From contig CADCPE010000143.1 in NCBI GenBank assembly GCA_902803275.1, positions 1 through 6,928 on the forward strand: 6,928 nucleotides of DNA. The letters are read 5' to 3'. The notes beneath the pieces are model-generated. The model was given only the letters and a program-made list of their open reading frames with translations, did not search any database and was not told the DNA's origin. This stretch comes from an uncultured Erysipelotrichaceae bacterium (GTDB lineage: Bacteria > Bacillota_I > Bacilli_A > Erysipelotrichales > Erysipelotrichaceae). A program made the position numbers and the translations under genes. This document shows, one piece after another, positions 4,498-6,928 of this stretch. Every line of letters begins with the position of its first letter. Position 1 is the stretch's first letter.

Positions 4498-6601
4498 CAG
4501 TATCCAGGGAGTATTTACTCACACCATATACAAAAGCAGTTCCTATATGGTGACCAGATTCAAGACACAAGACGGGCCCATCACTGTAACGGGACCTTCT
4601 TTTGATTATGAAGAAAATCAGCTGTACAGGCTGAGCGGCTCCTATGTCGATCATCCGCGCTACGGCTTTCAGTTTTCCATGCTGACGATCGAAAAGATCC
4701 TGCCGGATAAGAAAGAAGAGATAATTTCCTTCCTTGGCAGCAAAGCTTTCAAGGGTATCGGAAAAAAGACGGCAGAGAAGATCTATGCTCATTTCGGAGA
4801 TGAAACATTGAATCTTTTGAAAGAAAGACCTGAAGCCATTTTTGAAGTCACCCTTAGCAATAAGCAGTATGCTTCACTTCAGGAAGGCTTTCAGAATCTA
4901 AACGATCCGGAAAACGACATACTTTTTCATCTGGTCTCCAATGGCTTCAACAATAATGAAGCACAGCGTATTTTTTCAACCTTCAAGCTGGCAACTATGG
5001 AAGTGGGAAAAGACAACCCGTTCCGTTTCTATAACGATATCTACGGAATCAGATTCGAAGCAGTAAAGCAGTATGCCAGCAAGATCGAATTTTCTGATGC
5101 GCAGTTGAAATATAAAGTCTCATATCTGATCTATTTTCTTAAGGAATATACCTTCAATTCCGGCAATATTTTCATCGAAGAGGAAGAACTCTTTGCCTAC
5201 TTAAGAAGACAGGGCCAGAATAACGATATCTATGAAGCTATAGATATGGCGATCGAAGAAAACTATATCGTAAAAGAAGAAAACAGATACTATCTTTCTG
5301 CTGACTACAACGATGAAAGATTCATTGCCCAGTATCTGAACAGTTTTGACAATGAACTGACTTTGTCTGAAGAACTCATTCAAGATGGCATTGAAAACTG
5401 TGAAAACAGTCTGAATATCACATATGATGACGTGCAGAAAAAGGCCATCAGGGATTTCTTCCAGAACGGGATCTCGTTTATCGTAGGAGGCCCAGGTACT
5501 GGAAAAACAACGATCGTCAAAGGAATGGTCGAGATATTCAAACGGTATTTTCCTTTTTCCAACCTGATTGTTGTTGCGCCTACCGGAAGAGCCGCAAAAC
5601 GTATCAATGAGATCTGTGACGTGGAATCAAAGACCATTCACTCGCTTCTTAAATGGAACAAGGAATCCAATCTTTTTGCCTATGATATCGACAATCCGAT
5701 ACTTTATGATTGTCTGATCATCGATGAATTCTCCATGGTCGACAATTCACTTTTTGCATCCTTGCTTAAAGCCGGATCAAGGATCAAGAAACTCTGCATC
5801 ATCGGTGACAACAATCAGCTTCCTTCCATAAGACCGGGAGAGCTTTTGAGCGATCTGCTTCTTTCAAAGATGTTTATGGTAACTGAGCTCAAAGTCAATC
5901 ACCGTCAGGCTGAAGGAAGCGAAATCATCAGCCTGGCTAATGACATCATAAAAAATGATGTCGATCTGGACCGCTATCACAAGGATATCAGTTTCTACAG
6001 CATCTATGAAAACAGCTTTGATCTGATCTCACTGATAAAACAGGATATGGCAGATGGCTACAGCATAAATGATATTCAGGTCCTTTCACCGATGTATAAA
6101 GGCAATTGGGGCATTGACAATCTGAACGTCCTCCTGCAGAACACTTTTAATCCACAGGATATAAACAAGAAAGAAAAGAAAGCAGGACAGTTCACATTCA
6201 GGATCGATGACAAGATCCTGCAGCTGAAAAACAGGCCGACAGATGATGTCTACAACGGCGATATCGGTATCCTGACCGAAATAGATGAGAAAGAAAAGTA
6301 TCTGATGGTCGACTATTCCAACATCTATGTCTTCTATGAATATGAAGAGCTTAGTGATATAGCCTTAGCCTATGCGATGTCCGTTCATAAATCACAGGGT
6401 TCGGAATATCCGATCGTCTATTTCGTCATCAGCAAGAACAACCTGCGCATGCTCAACAGAAAACTTATTTATACAGCTATTTCGCGTGCGAAGAATAAAC
6501 TTGTTATAATAGGTGATAGTGCTTTGTTCATGCAGGGCTTGTCATACATGATGAAAAAGCGCAATACTACATTGATAAAGAGGTTGATGGAAAATGGATA
6601 A
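4484..6601 (+). CDS. recD2: RecD2 (YrrC-like) 5'-3' DNA helicase
   Basis: RecD2 is a superfamily 1B ATP-dependent 5'-3' DNA helicase of bacteria without RecBCD, linked to replication-fork and DNA repair functions. The 705-residue protein is close in length to Deinococcus RecD2 and shorter than B. subtilis YrrC. Residues 1-75 are the OB-like N-terminal domain (with the HPRYGFQF motif). FKGIGKKTAEKIYAHFG (89-105) is a helix-hairpin-helix and further helical repeats run to about 300. The helicase motor follows: Walker A GGPGTGKTT at 335-343, PTGRAAKR at 366-373, Walker B LIIDEFSMVD at 411-420, GDNNQLPSI at 441-449, NHRQ at 472-475, NGDIG at 591-595 in the SH3-like 2B region, AMSVHKSQGSEYP at 631-643 and YTAISRAK at 663-670. 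All motifs are intact. It starts inside mnmA (14-base overlap) and ends inside the next gene (8 bases). GGATGAG at 4467-4473 is a possible ribosome site. Confidence 0.97.
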   Translation: MAETDSIQGVFTHTIYKSSSYMVTRFKTQDGPITVTGPSFDYEENQLYRLSGSYVDHPRYGFQFSMLTIEKILPDKKEEIISFLGSKAFKGIGKKTAEKIYAHFGDETLNLLKERPEAIFEVTLSNKQYASLQEGFQNLNDPENDILFHLVSNGFNNNEAQRIFSTFKLATMEVGKDNPFRFYNDIYGIRFEAVKQYASKIEFSDAQLKYKVSYLIYFLKEYTFNSGNIFIEEEELFAYLRRQGQNNDIYEAIDMAIEENYIVKEENRYYLSADYNDERFIAQYLNSFDNELTLSEELIQDGIENCENSLNITYDDVQKKAIRDFFQNGISFIVGGPGTGKTTIVKGMVEIFKRYFPFSNLIVVAPTGRAAKRINEICDVESKTIHSLLKWNKESNLFAYDIDNPILYDCLIIDEFSMVDNSLFASLLKAGSRIKKLCIIGDNNQLPSIRPGELLSDLLLSKMFMVTELKVNHRQAEGSEIISLANDIIKNDVDLDRYHKDISFYSIYENSFDLISLIKQDMADGYSINDIQVLSPMYKGNWGIDNLNVLLQNTFNPQDINKKEKKAGQFTFRIDDKILQLKNRPTDDVYNGDIGILTEIDEKEKYLMVDYSNIYVFYEYEELSDIALAYAMSVHKSQGSEYPIVYFVISKNNLRMLNRKLIYTAISRAKNKLVIIGDSALFMQGLSYMMKKRNTTLIKRLMENG

Positions 6602-6928
6602 AAACAGAAAAGTAGCAGTCATCGGTATATTTGCAGCACTGATCATCGTTCTGCAGTGTATCTCTACATTCATAAATTTCGGATCTTTTCCGATAACACT
6701 TACACTGATCCCGATCATTGTGGGAGCAGCAGTATTCGGACCGTATATCGGCTTGCTGCTGGGAACAGTTTTCGGCATAGTCGTAGCGATCATGGTCGTT
6801 ACCGGTGCCGATCCCTCAGGCGCAACCATGCTGGCAGTTCATCCGGTGATCACGATATCTGTCTGTATAATAAAAGGTTCTCTGGCCGGTCTTATCAGCG
6901 GCCTGGTTTATAAAGCATTGAAGCAGAA
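6594..6928 (+). CDS. ECF transporter S component (3' truncated)
   Basis: S components are integral membrane substrate-binding subunits of energy-coupling factor importers. They capture vitamins or related micronutrients and work with the shared EcfT and EcfAA' subunits. The frame runs from ATG 6594 to the window edge (111 codons) without a stop; a full S component is about 170-200 residues. The protein begins MDKNRK and is then almost wholly hydrophobic. Helices lie at about 8-26 and 34-48, GAAVFGPYIGLLLGTVFG (44-61) is the typical small-residue-rich S-component pattern, and helices continue through 62-70 and 85-107 (KGSLAGLISGLVYK). The substrate cannot be read from this part; the family label rests on pattern recognition. 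AAAGAGG at 6577-6583 is a good ribosome site. The start overlaps recD2 by 8 bases (ATGGATAA), so it is probably co-transcribed, though functionally unrelated to its neighbours. Confidence 0.85.
   Translation, partial: MDKNRKVAVIGIFAALIIVLQCISTFINFGSFPITLTLIPIIVGAAVFGPYIGLLLGTVFGIVVAIMVVTGADPSGATMLAVHPVITISVCIIKGSLAGLISGLVYKALKQ

Noticed and set aside
4355..4792. Minus-strand open frame across the mnmA-recD2 junction
   Set aside because: Both sense genes are full-length and conserved; the antisense product is low-complexity and unrecognised.
6542..6913. Open frames on both strands overlapping the ECF S-component gene (minus 6542-6829, plus 6656-6913)
   Set aside because: The frame from 6594 gives a convincing multi-helix membrane protein with a ribosome site; the others are shadows rich in Ser/Arg or Pro/Thr.
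1..6928. CRISPR arrays, insertion sequences, prophage or toxin-antitoxin genes, tRNA and rRNA genes
   Set aside because: I saw no regularly spaced repeats, terminal inverted repeats, transposase or integrase motifs, or cloverleaf structures; all long stretches are accounted for by housekeeping genes or the T-box leader.

Overview
The window looks like ordinary chromosomal DNA from a low-to-moderate GC Gram-positive bacterium (Bacillota). Three things point there: a T-box leader on trpS, a Spx-family regulator, and the RecD2 (YrrC-like) form of RecD. An Asn-rich insertion in MnmA resembles forms I recall from Erysipelotrichia and Mollicutes, so an Erysipelotrichaceae-like host is my best guess, not a demonstrated assignment.

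Layout. Left block (1-1646, plus strand): the 3' end of uvrC, an unannotated-looking 56-residue membrane microprotein gene, and rmuC, joined by 8- and 4-base overlaps. This reads as the tail of a DNA-repair operon. It ends in a 13-bp perfect hairpin that also takes in the stop codon of the convergent trpS, so one hairpin probably terminates both strands. Centre (1676-about 2880, minus strand): trpS, preceded by a complete tryptophan T-box leader with a UGG specifier, antiterminator, competing terminator and a strong Shine-Dalgarno sequence. Right block (2933-6928, plus strand): spx, mnmA, recD2 and the start of an ECF-transporter S component, each overlapping the next by 7-14 bases. This is probably a single translationally coupled operon, transcribed divergently from trpS.

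How the genes work together. The left block is DNA damage processing (UvrC incision; RmuC, a putative nuclease-like protein). The right block pairs a thiol-stress transcription regulator (Spx) with a sulfur-dependent tRNA modification enzyme (MnmA), a DNA helicase (RecD2) and a vitamin/micronutrient importer subunit. TrpS is controlled separately by uncharged tRNA-Trp.

Most worth a second look: (i) spx appears leaderless, with an extended -10 ending six bases before its ATG and no Shine-Dalgarno; (ii) this Spx carries a C-terminal tail with four cysteines beyond the usual CXXC switch; (iii) the small membrane protein gene between uvrC and rmuC. I see no mobile element, CRISPR array, tRNA or rRNA gene, and no convincing new multi-gene system.
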